Shown here piece by piece: positions 24,732 to 34,107 of a DNA stretch of 56,405 bases. The position numbers were made by a program, and so were the translations under genes. The notes under the pieces are model-generated. The model made no database searches. It had not been told where the DNA came from and was given only the letters and a program-made list of their open reading frames with translations. This stretch comes from Finegoldia magna (GTDB lineage Bacteria > Bacillota > Clostridia > Tissierellales > Peptoniphilaceae). Where the stretch lies: contig NZ_QGTH01000015.1 in the NCBI RefSeq assembly GCF_003182075.1, positions 1 through 56,405 of the forward strand, read 5' to 3'. Positions within the stretch are counted from its first letter, which is position 1. The number at the start of each line of letters is the position of its first letter.

Positions 24732-25751
24732 TTAGTCAATCCAACCGTAAGCTTTCATTAATACTTCAACTGGCTTTCTTCCTTCGTGACCATTGATTAG
24801 CGGCTGAGTATTTGTATTTATTGCGTGAATAAAATCTTTATATAATGGAGTGTGTCCGTTTCCGTACACATTATCGATAGATTTATCATCTTCCAATTCT
24901 CCGGTTTCAGATTCATCTTCAAATACCCAAGTTTTTATTTCGTTAACAGCTAACCCACCGATAACGGCAGTTCCTGTTGACCCAAATACAGAAATAGTTT
25001 CTTCAAGATTTTTAGGATAAACATCGGCACTACCTTCCAATAGTCCAATTCTACCGCTCTTAAATCTCATCAAAATTACGCCGTAATCTTCCATTTCTAT
25101 GTCTCTTAGGAAAGTTTCTGTTTCAGCCTTTACGCTTACTAATTCATCGTTCATCATCCATAACAGCAAGTCTAGTGCATGTATACATTGGTTCATCAAT
25201 GTACCACCATCTAATGCCTTTGTTCCTCTCCATGGGGCTAAGTTATAGTAGTTTTGATTTCTGTTCCATAAAACCCTTGCTGTGATGTTTGTCAATTTTC
25301 CAAATTTATTAGCATCAATTGTCTTTTTCAATTTTTGAATTGGAGGATTAAATCTATTTTGGTGACACACTCCAACTTTTAATCCTTTTTCATCAGCTAA
25401 CTTATTAATTTTATCTATTTCTTCCAAACTCATAGCCATTGGTTTTTCAATCAATACATGTTTTGATTGTTCTAAACAGTAAAGAGCTATCTCACCATGA
25501 TAACCACTTTCTGTTGAAATAGAGCACATATCTATGTCGACCTCTTCTAACATTTTTTTGTAATCAGTGTATACTTTTACATCTCTGTCAGAAAATCTTT
25601 CCAAATATTCATCTCTTTTTTCGATGGCTCTTTCTTCAATAATATCGCATACTGCAATTAATTCCATTTCTGAATCATTGTTTGCAATTCCTTCTACGTG
25701 TTTATAAGAAATTCTACCACAGCCAATCATTGCGCATTTAATTTTTTGCAT
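24732..25751 (-). CDS. wbpB: Gfo/Idh/MocA oxidoreductase, likely UDP-GlcNAcA 3-dehydrogenase (WbpB/WlbA type)
   Basis: 339 residues. Rossmann N-terminus with MIGCGRISYKHVEGI, the catalytic EKPMA motif, and the substrate-domain segment GGTLMNQCIHALDLLLWMM with the active-site His. In WbpB/WlbA the enzyme oxidises carbon 3 of UDP-N-acetylglucosaminuronate so that WbpE can aminate it. The partner genes wbpA, wbpD and wbpE directly upstream make this assignment much firmer than sequence alone. Last gene of the seven-gene glycan operon, 8 nt after wbpA. Confidence 0.83.
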   Translation of the reverse strand: MQKIKCAMIGCGRISYKHVEGIANNDSEMELIAVCDIIEERAIEKRDEYLERFSDRDVKVYTDYKKMLEEVDIDMCSISTESGYHGEIALYCLEQSKHVLIEKPMAMSLEEIDKINKLADEKGLKVGVCHQNRFNPPIQKLKKTIDANKFGKLTNITARVLWNRNQNYYNLAPWRGTKALDGGTLMNQCIHALDLLLWMMNDELVSVKAETETFLRDIEMEDYGVILMRFKSGRIGLLEGSADVYPKNLEETISVFGSTGTAVIGGLAVNEIKTWVFEDESETGELEDDKSIDNVYGNGHTPLYKDFIHAINTNTQPLINGHEGRKPVEVLMKAYGWID

Positions 25752-25759
25752 ATTACCTC

Positions 25760-27091
25760 TTATAATAATTCTATTTTATCTTTATTGTTTTCTACGTTTC
25801 TTGTAGCATATTTTGTATCAAATACAAATGGTGCATTGTCTACAACCATTTGATAATCAACATTTGTGTGATCTGCAGTTATTACAACTAAATCGTAGCC
25901 TTTAACTACTTCTGGATTAATTTCTTTTAATGAGTATGTCTTAGATCCATCTGGGTTGAAATAAGAAGGATTGAATCCATCATAATAATCTACGATTGCT
26001 CCTTCTTCTCTGAATTTATCCATTACAACAAATGCTGGAGAATCTCTTAAATCGTCGATGTCTTTTTTGTAAGCAATACCTAGAATTAAAACTTTTGAAC
26101 CATTTAAAGGTTTTTTAAATTTTCTAGATAAAATCTTCATAGATCTATCTACAACCCATTCAGGCATACTATCATTTACAGTACCACTTGCTTCTATGAT
26201 TGGCATGTGTACATCGTATTCTCTAGCTTTCCAAGTCAAATAGAATGGATCCAATGGTATACAGTGTCCACCTACACCAGGACCTGGATAGAATGCTTGA
26301 TATCCGTATGGTTTTGTCTTAGCAGCGTCTACTACTTCCCACATATTGATATCCATTTTATTAGCTAATTTGGCAAATTCATTTACCAATCCGATATTTA
26401 CATTTCTATATGTGTTTTCAAGAATTTTTTCCATTTCAGCAACTCTTGGTGAAGATACAGTCATAACTTCTCCTTCAAGTACATTTCTGTACAATGCTGC
26501 TGCAACTTCTGTAGATTCTGAACCAATTCCTCCAACAACTTTTGGAGTGTTCTTAGTTTTGTATTGTTTGTTACCCGGATCTACTCTTTCAGGAGAGAAT
26601 GCTAAGTAAAAATCTTCTTCACATTTCAAGCCTGAACCATTTTCCAATATAGGCCTCATTAATTCTTCAGTAGTTCCTGGATAAGTAGTGGATTCTAAGA
26701 CAACTATAGATCCTTTTTTCAAATGTTTAGAAACATCTGTAGTTGATTTTTCAACGTAAGAAATGTCTGGTTGTTGGTAAATATCCAATGGTGTTGGAAC
26801 AGCAATAGCTATGAAATCACAACTTGCAACTGATTCAAAATCACTTGTAGCTCTTAATTTTCCAGATTCAACAATAGCTTTTAATTCTGAATCAACAACA
26901 TCACCAATATAATTAACTCCATCGTTAACCATTTGAACTTTTTCAGGTTGTACATCAAATCCAATAACAGTATAACCGGCTTTTGCCTTTTCAACTGCTA
27001 ATGGCAATCCTACATAACCTAATCCCACAACCCCTACTACTAGAGATTTATCTTCGATTTTTCCCAATAATTCTTCTTTTAAATTATTCAT
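25760..27091 (-). CDS. wbpA: UDP-N-acetylglucosamine 6-dehydrogenase-type nucleotide-sugar dehydrogenase
   Basis: 443 residues from the ATG at 27091; the in-frame GTG at 27103 overlaps the GAGGT ribosome binding site. NAD-binding [11 protein letters not shown] near the N-terminus, the central domain with [18 protein letters not shown], and the catalytic Cys in [13 protein letters not shown]. The C-terminal nucleotide-binding domain begins near [20 protein letters not shown]. It converts UDP-GlcNAc to the 6-uronate in two oxidation steps. Context with wbpB/D/E indicates step one of the UDP-2,3-diacetamido-2,3-dideoxyglucuronate pathway. It overlaps the 3' end of wbpD by 8 nt. Confidence 0.88.
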   Translation of the reverse strand: MNNLKEELLGKIEDKSLVVGVVGLGYVGLPLAVEKAKAGYTVIGFDVQPEKVQMVNDGVNYIGDVVDSELKAIVESGKLRATSDFESVASCDFIAIAVPTPLDIYQQPDISYVEKSTTDVSKHLKKGSIVVLESTTYPGTTEELMRPILENGSGLKCEEDFYLAFSPERVDPGNKQYKTKNTPKVVGGIGSESTEVAAALYRNVLEGEVMTVSSPRVAEMEKILENTYRNVNIGLVNEFAKLANKMDINMWEVVDAAKTKPYGYQAFYPGPGVGGHCIPLDPFYLTWKAREYDVHMPIIEASGTVNDSMPEWVVDRSMKILSRKFKKPLNGSKVLILGIAYKKDIDDLRDSPAFVVMDKFREEGAIVDYYDGFNPSYFNPDGSKTYSLKEINPEVVKGYDLVVITADHTNVDYQMVVDNAPFVFDTKYATRNVENNKDKIELL

Positions 27092-27662
27092 TTGATACCT
27101 CACTCAATTTATAATCATTTAATAAATATTTCTTGTCACATTTTTCACATATATAATCTGTGAGGGAAACTCTTTTTAGGTTTTCTCCACATGAACATGC
27201 ATATCCATGATGTCTAGCTGGATTTCCTACTACAATTTCGTAATCCCCGACATCTTTTGTAACAACTGCTCCTGCTCCAATTATAGCATATTTGCCAATT
27301 GTGTTTCCACAAACAATAGTCGCATTGGCGCCAATAGACGCGCCTTCTTTAATAGTTGTTTTTCGATATTCATCTTTTTTCTCAATAAAAGCCCTTGGAT
27401 TAATAACATTTGTAAATACACAAGAAGGTCCTAGGAACACACCATCTTCACAAACAACACCAGTATACACACTAACATTATTTTGAACTTTACAATTATT
27501 ACCAAGCGTAACATCTGGAGAAATAACAACATTTTGACCAATATTACATTTTTCTCCAATAGTGCTACCTGACATCACATGACTAAAATGCCAAATTTTA
27601 GTACCTTTACCAATCTTTGTCTCTTCATCTATATAGCAAGACTCATGAGCAAAAAAGTCCAT
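27084..27662 (-). CDS. wbpD: Left-handed beta-helix N-acetyltransferase (WbpD type) with C-terminal Cys4 tail
   Basis: 192 residues. Repeated hexapeptide units ([29 protein letters not shown], then [25 protein letters not shown]) form the trimeric beta-helix. The product acetylates the 3-amino group of the UDP-sugar made by WbpE using acetyl-CoA. The C-terminus carries CSCG and CEKC, a possible small zinc ribbon (about residues 158-182) not needed by the Pseudomonas enzyme. Start 27662 overlaps the wbpE stop. Confidence 0.85.
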   Translation of the reverse strand: MDFFAHESCYIDEETKIGKGTKIWHFSHVMSGSTIGEKCNIGQNVVISPDVTLGNNCKVQNNVSVYTGVVCEDGVFLGPSCVFTNVINPRAFIEKKDEYRKTTIKEGASIGANATIVCGNTIGKYAIIGAGAVVTKDVGDYEIVVGNPARHHGYACSCGENLKRVSLTDYICEKCDKKYLLNDYKLSEVSNE

Positions 27663-28849
27663 TATACTATCTCCTTTATAGAATTAATAATATATTCTCT
27701 TTCCTCATCGTTCATTTCTGGGAACAATGGAATAGCAAAAGTTCTTTCTGAAAGATATTCCGCATTAGGGAAATCTCCCTTCTTATATCCTAAATCATTA
27801 AAAGCTTTTTGTAAATGCATAGGAACCTTGTAATAAGTTCCAGTAGCGATGCCTTTTTCTTTTAATTTTGATTCTATTTCTTCTCTGTTTTCAGATTGTA
27901 AAATAAATAAATGGAAAACGTGCTTTCCGCCTTCAGTTTCTGTTGGCATTACCAATGAAGTATCCTTTAAAGCTTCGATGTATCCGTGTGAAATACTTCC
28001 TCTGTTTTCTGTATATTCGTCTAAATGCTTTAATTTAATTCTCAAAATAGCAGCCTGGATTTCGTCTAATCTTGAATTGTGACCGATTAAATAGTTATAG
28101 TATTTCAATGGATTGTAAACAGTATTATCTCCTGAATTTTGTTCCACAACCTCAACTTCTTCATCATTTAATATAGCATAAGCTTTCATCCCATTTTCGC
28201 CACTACCGTGAACCTTCAATGCTCTTATAATAGTTGCCAAATCATCATCATTAGTTGTGATCATTCCACCATCACCAAAACATCCTAAGTTTTTTGTAGG
28301 GAAAAATGAGAAACAAGCTACATCTCCTAAATTACCTACATTTTTGCCATTATATTGTGAATTAATTGCTTGTGCTGCATCTTCAACAACATACAAATTA
28401 TGTCTTTTTGCAATATCATTTATTTCATCCATTTTACATGCATTTCCAAATAAATGAACACAAATAATTGCCTTTGTTTTGTCTGTAATCTTTTCTTCTA
28501 TTTGAGAAGGATCGATATTATAAGTATCCAATTCAACATCACAAAATACAGGTGTAGCTCCAACAAATCTTATAGCTTCAGCAGTTGCAAAGAAAGTGTA
28601 ATCAGTAGTTATAACTTCATCTCCTTCTTTGATTCCCAAAGACTTCAACGCTATAATCAAAGCGTCAGTTCCATTTCCAACTGTAATTGCATGTTTTACA
28701 CCAATTTTTTCAGATATTTCTTTTTCAAATTGTTTAACATTTTCACCCATTATATATTGTGCATTTTTGAAACACTCTAATACACTTGTATTTACTTCTT
28801 CTTCAATGTTCTTATATTGTCTTTTCAAATTCAACAATGGTATATTCAT
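27662..28849 (-). CDS. wbpE: DegT/DnrJ/EryC1/StrS aminotransferase (WbpE type)
   Basis: 395 residues, fold-type I PLP enzyme. Phosphate-cup motif [15 protein letters not shown]-ring Asp in [11 protein letters not shown] and the Schiff-base Lys in [16 protein letters not shown]. It transaminates the 3-keto UDP-sugar delivered by WbpB, using glutamate. Of the two DegT-family genes in this operon, this one is adjacent to wbpD/A/B, so it is the better candidate for WbpE. It is coupled by one-base overlaps to the glycosyltransferase before it and wbpD after it. Confidence 0.87.
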   Translation of the reverse strand: MNIPLLNLKRQYKNIEEEVNTSVLECFKNAQYIMGENVKQFEKEISEKIGVKHAITVGNGTDALIIALKSLGIKEGDEVITTDYTFFATAEAIRFVGATPVFCDVELDTYNIDPSQIEEKITDKTKAIICVHLFGNACKMDEINDIAKRHNLYVVEDAAQAINSQYNGKNVGNLGDVACFSFFPTKNLGCFGDGGMITTNDDDLATIIRALKVHGSGENGMKAYAILNDEEVEVVEQNSGDNTVYNPLKYYNYLIGHNSRLDEIQAAILRIKLKHLDEYTENRGSISHGYIEALKDTSLVMPTETEGGKHVFHLFILQSENREEIESKLKEKGIATGTYYKVPMHLQKAFNDLGYKKGDFPNAEYLSERTFAIPLFPEMNDEEREYIINSIKEIV

Positions 28850-30075
28850 TAAAATCCCCCATTTAAAGTTTTAAATATATCTTCCAATTTATCAGTTAAA
28901 ATTTTGTAATCATAATTTGCTGCTGCTTCTTTAGAATTTTCACAAAATTGTTTATAATCAATATCTTTTAAATTATAAAAGTACAATATTCCGTCCCTTA
29001 AAGCATCTGCAGAACCACTTTTTACTGTCTTACCACAGTTAAATTTTTCAATAATATCATAATTACATTTTAAATTAGATAATATAGGTTTGTTTGCAGC
29101 TAAATACTCAAATAGTTTATTAAAACTCATTCCATATTTATATAAATTAATATCTTGTCCAGTAATTACATTCAAATCTGATCTTGTAACTATAGAAGGT
29201 ACATATCTTTTGTCAACAGAACCTTTAAAAACAACATTTTTTTGTGAATTTTCTCTAACTTTTTTTATAAGGCTTGCTTCAAATTCACCTTTCCCATAAA
29301 CAATAAGTTTTATATTTTCATAATCAGAAAGTTTATTCATTGCATCAATCAAAGTATCAACTTGATTTGCTCGTCCTAAAGCGCCTGTATAAACAATTTT
29401 AAAGATATTTTTATCATCTAAATCTACATCTTCCAAATGATATTTTTTTATTGATTCATTGAAATCTTCTAGTACAACTCCATTATTTATGTGAAATACA
29501 TTATCTCTATTAATTCCTCTTGATTTCAGATAGTCTTTTCCGCCCTCCATTGTGAATATTAAAGCATCTGAAGACTTATACACAGATTTCTCAATAGCAT
29601 ATAGAATTTTTGCCACAGGATGATTTTTACTGAATTTACCCATTTCTATAAAAGTTTCTGGCCATAAATCTCTTGTTTCACAAATTAATTTAGCGTGATT
29701 GTTTTTGGCTATTTTCCTTGAAGCTAACCAAGTTAAACTATGAGGTGCAGAACAATAAACAACATCAACCCCAGAGTACCTTTTAGATACTGATAATAGG
29801 TTTTTATAGAATTGTATCATATTAATTACACGGTCTTTACCATTCCCAGTGTAATTTTTTGCCTTAATATATACAAATTTCAAGGAATCAATTATTTCTT
29901 CTTTATATTTTTTTTCATCATTAATCACATTTAAATCTGTTCCATGTGTAGTAGATGCTGTAAATAAAGTAACATTATGTCCTCTTTTTTGTAATTCTTT
30001 TGCAAAATTATAATGTCTTAAATATCTACCCTTCCCTGGAACATCAATATAATGATTTATAATCCAAATATTCAT
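28849..30075 (-). CDS. GT4-family glycosyltransferase (WbuB-like)
   Basis: 408 residues, GT-B fold. The N-terminal domain starts MNIWIINHYIDVPGKGRYLRHYNFA, typical of retaining GT4 enzymes of the WbuB/PglA kind. The C-terminal nucleotide-sugar domain has KIVYTGALGRANQVDTLIDA and the EYLAANKPIL region. It lacks a clear transmembrane segment and probably acts at the inner face of the membrane, adding a sugar, plausibly the diacetamido uronate, to the carrier started by the neighbouring phosphoglycosyltransferase. It has an AGGAG site 4 nt before the ATG. Confidence 0.85.
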   Translation of the reverse strand: MNIWIINHYIDVPGKGRYLRHYNFAKELQKRGHNVTLFTASTTHGTDLNVINDEKKYKEEIIDSLKFVYIKAKNYTGNGKDRVINMIQFYKNLLSVSKRYSGVDVVYCSAPHSLTWLASRKIAKNNHAKLICETRDLWPETFIEMGKFSKNHPVAKILYAIEKSVYKSSDALIFTMEGGKDYLKSRGINRDNVFHINNGVVLEDFNESIKKYHLEDVDLDDKNIFKIVYTGALGRANQVDTLIDAMNKLSDYENIKLIVYGKGEFEASLIKKVRENSQKNVVFKGSVDKRYVPSIVTRSDLNVITGQDINLYKYGMSFNKLFEYLAANKPILSNLKCNYDIIEKFNCGKTVKSGSADALRDGILYFYNLKDIDYKQFCENSKEAAANYDYKILTDKLEDIFKTLNGGF

Positions 30076-30082
30076 AAAACTC

Positions 30083-30727
30083 CTATAAAATCTTCAATGT
30101 TTGAAGAATTATTTTAATATCATTTAATAAATTAATATTTTCAATGTATTGTTTGTTTAGTTCGATTTTATTAGGCATAATTTCTTCAACATATGTCTTT
30201 TCAGGATTGTCAGATTTGTCCAAAATTTCTGATTCATCTCTGTATTTTATACTCGCCAAATCCGTAATTCCTGGTCTAATTTTCAAAATATCTTTGTCCG
30301 AATCAGAATACATATCGACGTACTTTCTAACTTCAGGTCTCGGACCAACAAAACTCATATCTCCGACCAATACATTGAACAATTGTGGAAACTCATCTAA
30401 TTTAGTTTTTCTCAAAAACTTTCCTACTTTCGTTATTCTAGGATCGTTTCCAACTGTTATTGCCATTCCCAATTTTGGAGCATCCACAACCATCGTTCTA
30501 AATTTCAAAATTGTAAAGTCCTTATTATTTTTCTTAACTCTTTTTTGCTTGAAAAACACAGGACCTTTTGAATCTAATTTTATAGCAATGGAAATTATAA
30601 TCATTGGGATTGCCATAACCAAAATTCCAAATAAAGATGCTAAAATATCAAATAATCTTTTGATGAAAAGATTAAATTTGCTATTTTTAAGGATTTCATC
30701 TACTCGATTGTCCATATTATTTACCAC
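30083..30727 (-). CDS. Polyprenyl-phosphate phosphoglycosyltransferase (PglC-like sugar transferase)
   Basis: 214 residues from a GTG at 30727, or 210 from the ATG at 30715; either is possible. This is the small monotopic type: one re-entrant membrane helix (about 24-50, with a central Pro in AIPMII) and then the catalytic domain with the Asp111-Glu112 dyad (KLDEFPQLFNVL), the FVGPRPE motif and RPGITDLA. It moves a sugar-1-phosphate onto undecaprenyl phosphate, beginning assembly of a surface glycan. Overlaps the preceding aminotransferase gene. Confidence 0.9.
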   Translation of the reverse strand: MVNNMDNRVDEILKNSKFNLFIKRLFDILASLFGILVMAIPMIIISIAIKLDSKGPVFFKQKRVKKNNKDFTILKFRTMVVDAPKLGMAITVGNDPRITKVGKFLRKTKLDEFPQLFNVLVGDMSFVGPRPEVRKYVDMYSDSDKDILKIRPGITDLASIKYRDESEILDKSDNPEKTYVEEIMPNKIELNKQYIENINLLNDIKIILQTLKIL

Positions 30728-31916
30728 TAACTATATCCTTGTAAGTTTCGATTACATATGCTACTTCATCATCTGACAATAATGTATGAAGCGGCAATGT
30801 TATTTCGTTTTTGTATTGTTCAAAAGTATTAGGATAATCTTTGATATCAAATCCTAGATTTTTGTATCCTGTCATCATTGCAATTGGTTTGTAGTGAACA
30901 TTAGTAGCAATGCCTTTTTCTGCCATCTTGACGATTATATCGTTGCGAGTTTGTTCATCTATACCTTCAACTCTTGTTAAATACAAATGACCGTTACTTG
31001 TATAATCTTTTCCAAAATGATTTAAATAACTTATTGAGGTATTATCTAAACCATCGTTATACATTTTTATTATTTCTTTTCTTCTAGCCAATAAATCGTC
31101 ATATCTTTCTAATTGTGCAAGACCAATTGCCGCTAATATATCAGGCATATTGTATTTGTAATAAAGGCCTTTAATGTCGTATTCCCATGCACCTAATTTT
31201 GTTTTGGCTAATGCATCTTTGTTTTGTCCATGTAAGGAATATAATTGTAAATCATTGTAAATCTTATCTACATCACCAATATTTATAGCAAGCATTCCAC
31301 CTTCAGCTGTAGTAAAGTTTTTAACAGCATGGAATGAAAAAGATGCAATATCTTGGAATGATCCAATTTTTTTACCCTTATATGTTGAACCTAAAGCATG
31401 TGCACTATCAGAAATCAAAGCAACTCTTCCCAAAGATTCTTGTATCTCATTTGAAGGTCTGAATATTGATTTCTTAGCTTCAATTATTTCGTAAATTTTA
31501 TCGTAATCAACAGGAACTCCTGCGATATCAACTGGAATAATAGCCTTAGTATTTTCATTTATGGAATCATATAATTTATCATAATCCATAAAGTAGGAAT
31601 CCTTTTGAACGTCTACCAATTTAATCGTAGCATTCAAATGATCTATAACTGAACAGCTTGCAGTATAAGTGTAAGCCGAAGTAATACATTCATCCTTCTT
31701 TCCATTTACGCCCAAAATTCTAAGCGCACATTCCAATGCAGCAGTTGCTGAATTAAAGCAACAAGTCTTTTTTGATTGTGTATATTCTTGTAAGTTTTTT
31801 TCTAATTGTTTGGTTTTCGGTCCAGTTGTAATCCAACCGGATTTTAATGCGTCTACCACTTCTTCAATTTCTTTATCAGAAATATCAGGTGGTGAAAATA
31901 AAATGTTCATAAACAA
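30717..31916 (-). CDS. DegT/DnrJ/EryC1/StrS sugar aminotransferase, first gene of glycan operon
   Basis: 399 residues. SGWITTGPKTKQLE near the N-terminus, CCFNSATAALECAL as phosphate cup, DSAHALGSTY with the PLP Asp, and the Schiff-base Lys in FSFHAVKNFTTAEGG identify an active sugar aminotransferase. It resembles the 4-amino-sugar-forming PglE group, which works after a 4,6-dehydratase, but no dehydratase gene is in the window. The likely product would feed the adjacent PglC-like transferase. An alternative is a 3-aminotransferase redundant with wbpE. Confidence 0.85.
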   Translation of the reverse strand: MFMNILFSPPDISDKEIEEVVDALKSGWITTGPKTKQLEKNLQEYTQSKKTCCFNSATAALECALRILGVNGKKDECITSAYTYTASCSVIDHLNATIKLVDVQKDSYFMDYDKLYDSINENTKAIIPVDIAGVPVDYDKIYEIIEAKKSIFRPSNEIQESLGRVALISDSAHALGSTYKGKKIGSFQDIASFSFHAVKNFTTAEGGMLAINIGDVDKIYNDLQLYSLHGQNKDALAKTKLGAWEYDIKGLYYKYNMPDILAAIGLAQLERYDDLLARRKEIIKMYNDGLDNTSISYLNHFGKDYTSNGHLYLTRVEGIDEQTRNDIIVKMAEKGIATNVHYKPIAMMTGYKNLGFDIKDYPNTFEQYKNEITLPLHTLLSDDEVAYVIETYKDIVSGK

Positions 31917-31940
31917 CTCTCCTTATTTCACTAACTATAT

Positions 31941-31949
31941 ATTATACCA
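31941..31949 (-). promoter_or_regulatory. Extended -10 promoter of the glycan operon
   Basis: The minus strand reads TGGTATAAT (31949-31941), a TGnTATAAT extended -10, about 25 nt before the first start codon; the -35 region is not consensus. The divergent Fur gene starts 127 bp away. Confidence 0.5.
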
Positions 31950-32050
31950 CTAATCTGTGAAATTTTAGATATTAATAACGAAAAAGTTGACAAATTGTAG
32001 CATTTTTCCAAATTTAAAATTTAAATATTCATAAACATTTCATAATAAAA

Positions 32051-32059
32051 TGATATAAT
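32051..32059 (+). promoter_or_regulatory. Extended -10 promoter of the Fur-family gene
   Basis: TGATATAAT, extended -10, in the same AAAATGATATAATA context found at 21125. No good -35. Confidence 0.5.
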
Positions 32060-32075
32060 AATGATAGGTGATAAT

Positions 32076-32489
32076 ATGAAAAACGAAATCTTGTTGAACA
32101 ATGGTTTAAGAATCACAAAAGCAAGGAAACTTATAATATCGATTTTAGACAAAACAGAACAACCTATATCTGCAGAAGATTTGTATGAGATTTTTAAGGA
32201 GAAAGAAGAATCCAATTTGTCTACAATTTACAGAAATTTAAAAATATTAAAAAATAAAGGAATAGTTGAAATTGTATGTGAAATTGATGGTATTTCATAC
32301 TACAGATTAAAAGGCAAAAAACATAAACACAGCATAATTTGTGAATCTTGCGGCAAAATCATTCCTATCGATCATTGTCCTGTCGAAAAAATAGAGACGG
32401 ATTTGGAAAACAAAACCGGTTTCAAAATTGACTCACATACTCTTGAATTTAGAGGTGTCTGTCCGGATTGCCAAAATAAAAATAAATAA
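32076..32489 (+). CDS. Fur-family metal-responsive repressor (possibly Zur-like)
   Basis: 137 residues from the ATG at 32076, preceded by AGGTGAT; the in-frame ATG at 32061 overlaps the promoter region. The winged helix has the family recognition segment NLSTIYRNLKIL. Metal ligands include HKHSIICESCG and the C-terminal CPDCQ pair, giving the structural Cys4 zinc site, plus His in DSHTLEFRG. The IDHCP segment after CESCG resembles zinc-sensing Zur proteins more than Fur or PerR, but this is a weak call. Monocistronic; its targets are not evident nearby, although the glycan operon promoter is divergent and close. Confidence 0.85.
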   Translation: MKNEILLNNGLRITKARKLIISILDKTEQPISAEDLYEIFKEKEESNLSTIYRNLKILKNKGIVEIVCEIDGISYYRLKGKKHKHSIICESCGKIIPIDHCPVEKIETDLENKTGFKIDSHTLEFRGVCPDCQNKNK

Positions 32490-32490
32490 A

Positions 32491-32533
32491 TTAAACAAAA
32501 GCATGACTTTGATGTAAGTCATGCTTTGTTTAA
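32491..32533. terminator. Bidirectional terminator between Fur gene and xdhC
   Basis: An 18-bp stem with one bulged A (32491-32509 with 32516-32533); both sides have A/T runs. Convergent genes. Confidence 0.8.
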
Positions 32534-32534
32534 A

Positions 32535-33305
32535 TTATTTTCCGTTTTTAACTTTTAAAATTTGAGACATTATCGAAATAGCTATTTCTTCTACAGATCC
32601 ATCATCAATATCAAGCCCTACTGGAACATTAATACTATCGACTAAGCTCTTGTCCACATTTTTTTCTATCAAATTTCGTTTTAACGTGTCTGCTTTTTTC
32701 CTTGAGCCTAACATTCCGAAGTATTTATGGGGTTTGTTCAAAATATTAAAGGCAACTTCTTCGTCGTGCTTATGGTCTCTAGTTGCAGATATAATAAAAG
32801 TATCTGGTGTAAATCTCAAATCATCTATCGAATCTTCGATTTCTTTATTGATATATTTTTTTATATTAGAAAAATCTTCGTTGTAAATAAACTCATCTCT
32901 ATCATCAACAACTATGACTTCAAAATTTGTTAAAGTTGCAATTCTGGCTAGTTTTTGAGAACAGTGACCAGCTCCAAAAATAATCAAAGTTGGTTTAGGA
33001 AAAAACACTTTACCAAATCCACTAGCCCTACCTCCACAACTCATACTAACTTTTTCTCCCTCATTAAGAACATAATCAAATTCGAAGTCACTATCTTTTT
33101 TTAAGTTTTCAATAGAATCTTTGATTACTTGGTGTTCGATAGCACCACCTCCTACAGTTCCAAAAGTTTTTCCGTCTTCACGAACAGCCATAATGTTTCC
33201 TTGTTTACCAGGAACTGATCCTCTATTTTTAAACAATGTCACCATCATACATTTATATCCATCTTCCAAAGACTTATACATTTCTAACAAAACATCATTT
33301 TGCAT
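32535..33305 (-). CDS. xdhC: XdhC/CoxI family molybdenum hydroxylase maturation protein
   Basis: 256 residues. N-terminal XdhC region with RGSVPGKQGNIMAV and the conserved MSCGGRA; the C-terminal Rossmann fold shows IFGAGHCSQKLARIA, VVDDRDEF, SATRDHKHDEEV and MLGSRKK. The family inserts or sulfurates (here perhaps selenates) the molybdenum cofactor of xanthine-dehydrogenase-like enzymes. Overlaps yqeB by 11 nt. It is last in the mocA-yqeB-xdhC operon. The hydroxylase itself is not in the window. Confidence 0.88.
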   Translation of the reverse strand: MQNDVLLEMYKSLEDGYKCMMVTLFKNRGSVPGKQGNIMAVREDGKTFGTVGGGAIEHQVIKDSIENLKKDSDFEFDYVLNEGEKVSMSCGGRASGFGKVFFPKPTLIIFGAGHCSQKLARIATLTNFEVIVVDDRDEFIYNEDFSNIKKYINKEIEDSIDDLRFTPDTFIISATRDHKHDEEVAFNILNKPHKYFGMLGSRKKADTLKRNLIEKNVDKSLVDSINVPVGLDIDDGSVEEIAISIMSQILKVKNGK

Positions 33306-34107
33306 ACTTTTCTCTCCTGTTTTCTAACATCATAATCGCTTCCAAAACTGCCCCACCAATTGCTCTAGCTTTATCGCTAATTGTAAAACAATTTTCTACT
33401 TCTTCATATCTCGGATCAATATCAATTATTTTAAGTCCTTTTTTGACCTCAAAATTATCTCTAATCATTCCACGTATAACGCCATCTAAAGTCGCTCTTA
33501 TATAATTATCTCCGACTTTTGCTATAATCTCTTCCTTATTAACAATATCTGAAATACTTTTAATATGTGTAAATTGACCATCAAAATCAGAGTATATAAC
33601 TCTTTCATTGGAAAATCCATCAATAATTCCTGGAATACTTGTGTTTTTCTTTGCGAATCCTTGTTCGATAATTCTTGCTAAATCATGACCACGCATAGTT
33701 TCAATCACAATATCGCAATCAACACCTGCTTCAAAACCAGGGCCTAATCCTATCGTAATCTCAGCCATTTCTTTTTTTAATCCAGAGTTTTTCTTAGCTA
33801 ATATAGCATCCACCACTACATCAAATTTCATCTTATTTAATATTGTAAGTTTTGGATCTACTATTATCACGGGATTGTATCGTTCTAAGTATTGCCCAAT
33901 TTCATCTAAATTTTCGCACAAAACAGCTTCTATATCTTCTACAACTGTTTTTTTCTCGTAAATCGCCTCAGAAAGTGACACTTTTCTTCTTATACTACTT
34001 GGATTTGAAACTTCAGTAACAACACATTTGAACCCAGCGCGAACAAGTTTTTGAATTGTACCTGTGGCTATATCACCTGCGCCTCTAACTAAACAAATTT
34101 TCTGCAT
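33295..34107 (-). CDS. yqeB: YqeB / EF2563-family selenium-dependent molybdenum hydroxylase system protein
   Basis: 270 residues. The N-terminus LVRGAGDIATGTIQKLVRAGF is a Rossmann-like start characteristic of the family, followed by VSLSEAIYEKKTVVEDI, IGLGPGFEAGVDCDIVIETMRGHDLAR and GGAVLEAIMML. The family occurs with labile-selenium molybdenum hydroxylases (as in Enterococcus faecalis); its biochemical step is not established. It overlaps mocA by 23 nt and xdhC by 11 nt, pointing to tightly coupled production. Confidence 0.88.
   Translation of the reverse strand: MQKICLVRGAGDIATGTIQKLVRAGFKCVVTEVSNPSSIRRKVSLSEAIYEKKTVVEDIEAVLCENLDEIGQYLERYNPVIIVDPKLTILNKMKFDVVVDAILAKKNSGLKKEMAEITIGLGPGFEAGVDCDIVIETMRGHDLARIIEQGFAKKNTSIPGIIDGFSNERVIYSDFDGQFTHIKSISDIVNKEEIIAKVGDNYIRATLDGVIRGMIRDNFEVKKGLKIIDIDPRYEEVENCFTISDKARAIGGAVLEAIMMLENRREKYAK

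Noticed and set aside
30144-30776. 210-codon plus-strand frame opposite the phosphoglycosyltransferase
   Set aside because: Shadow frame; the minus-strand gene has an intact PglC-type active site and operon context.
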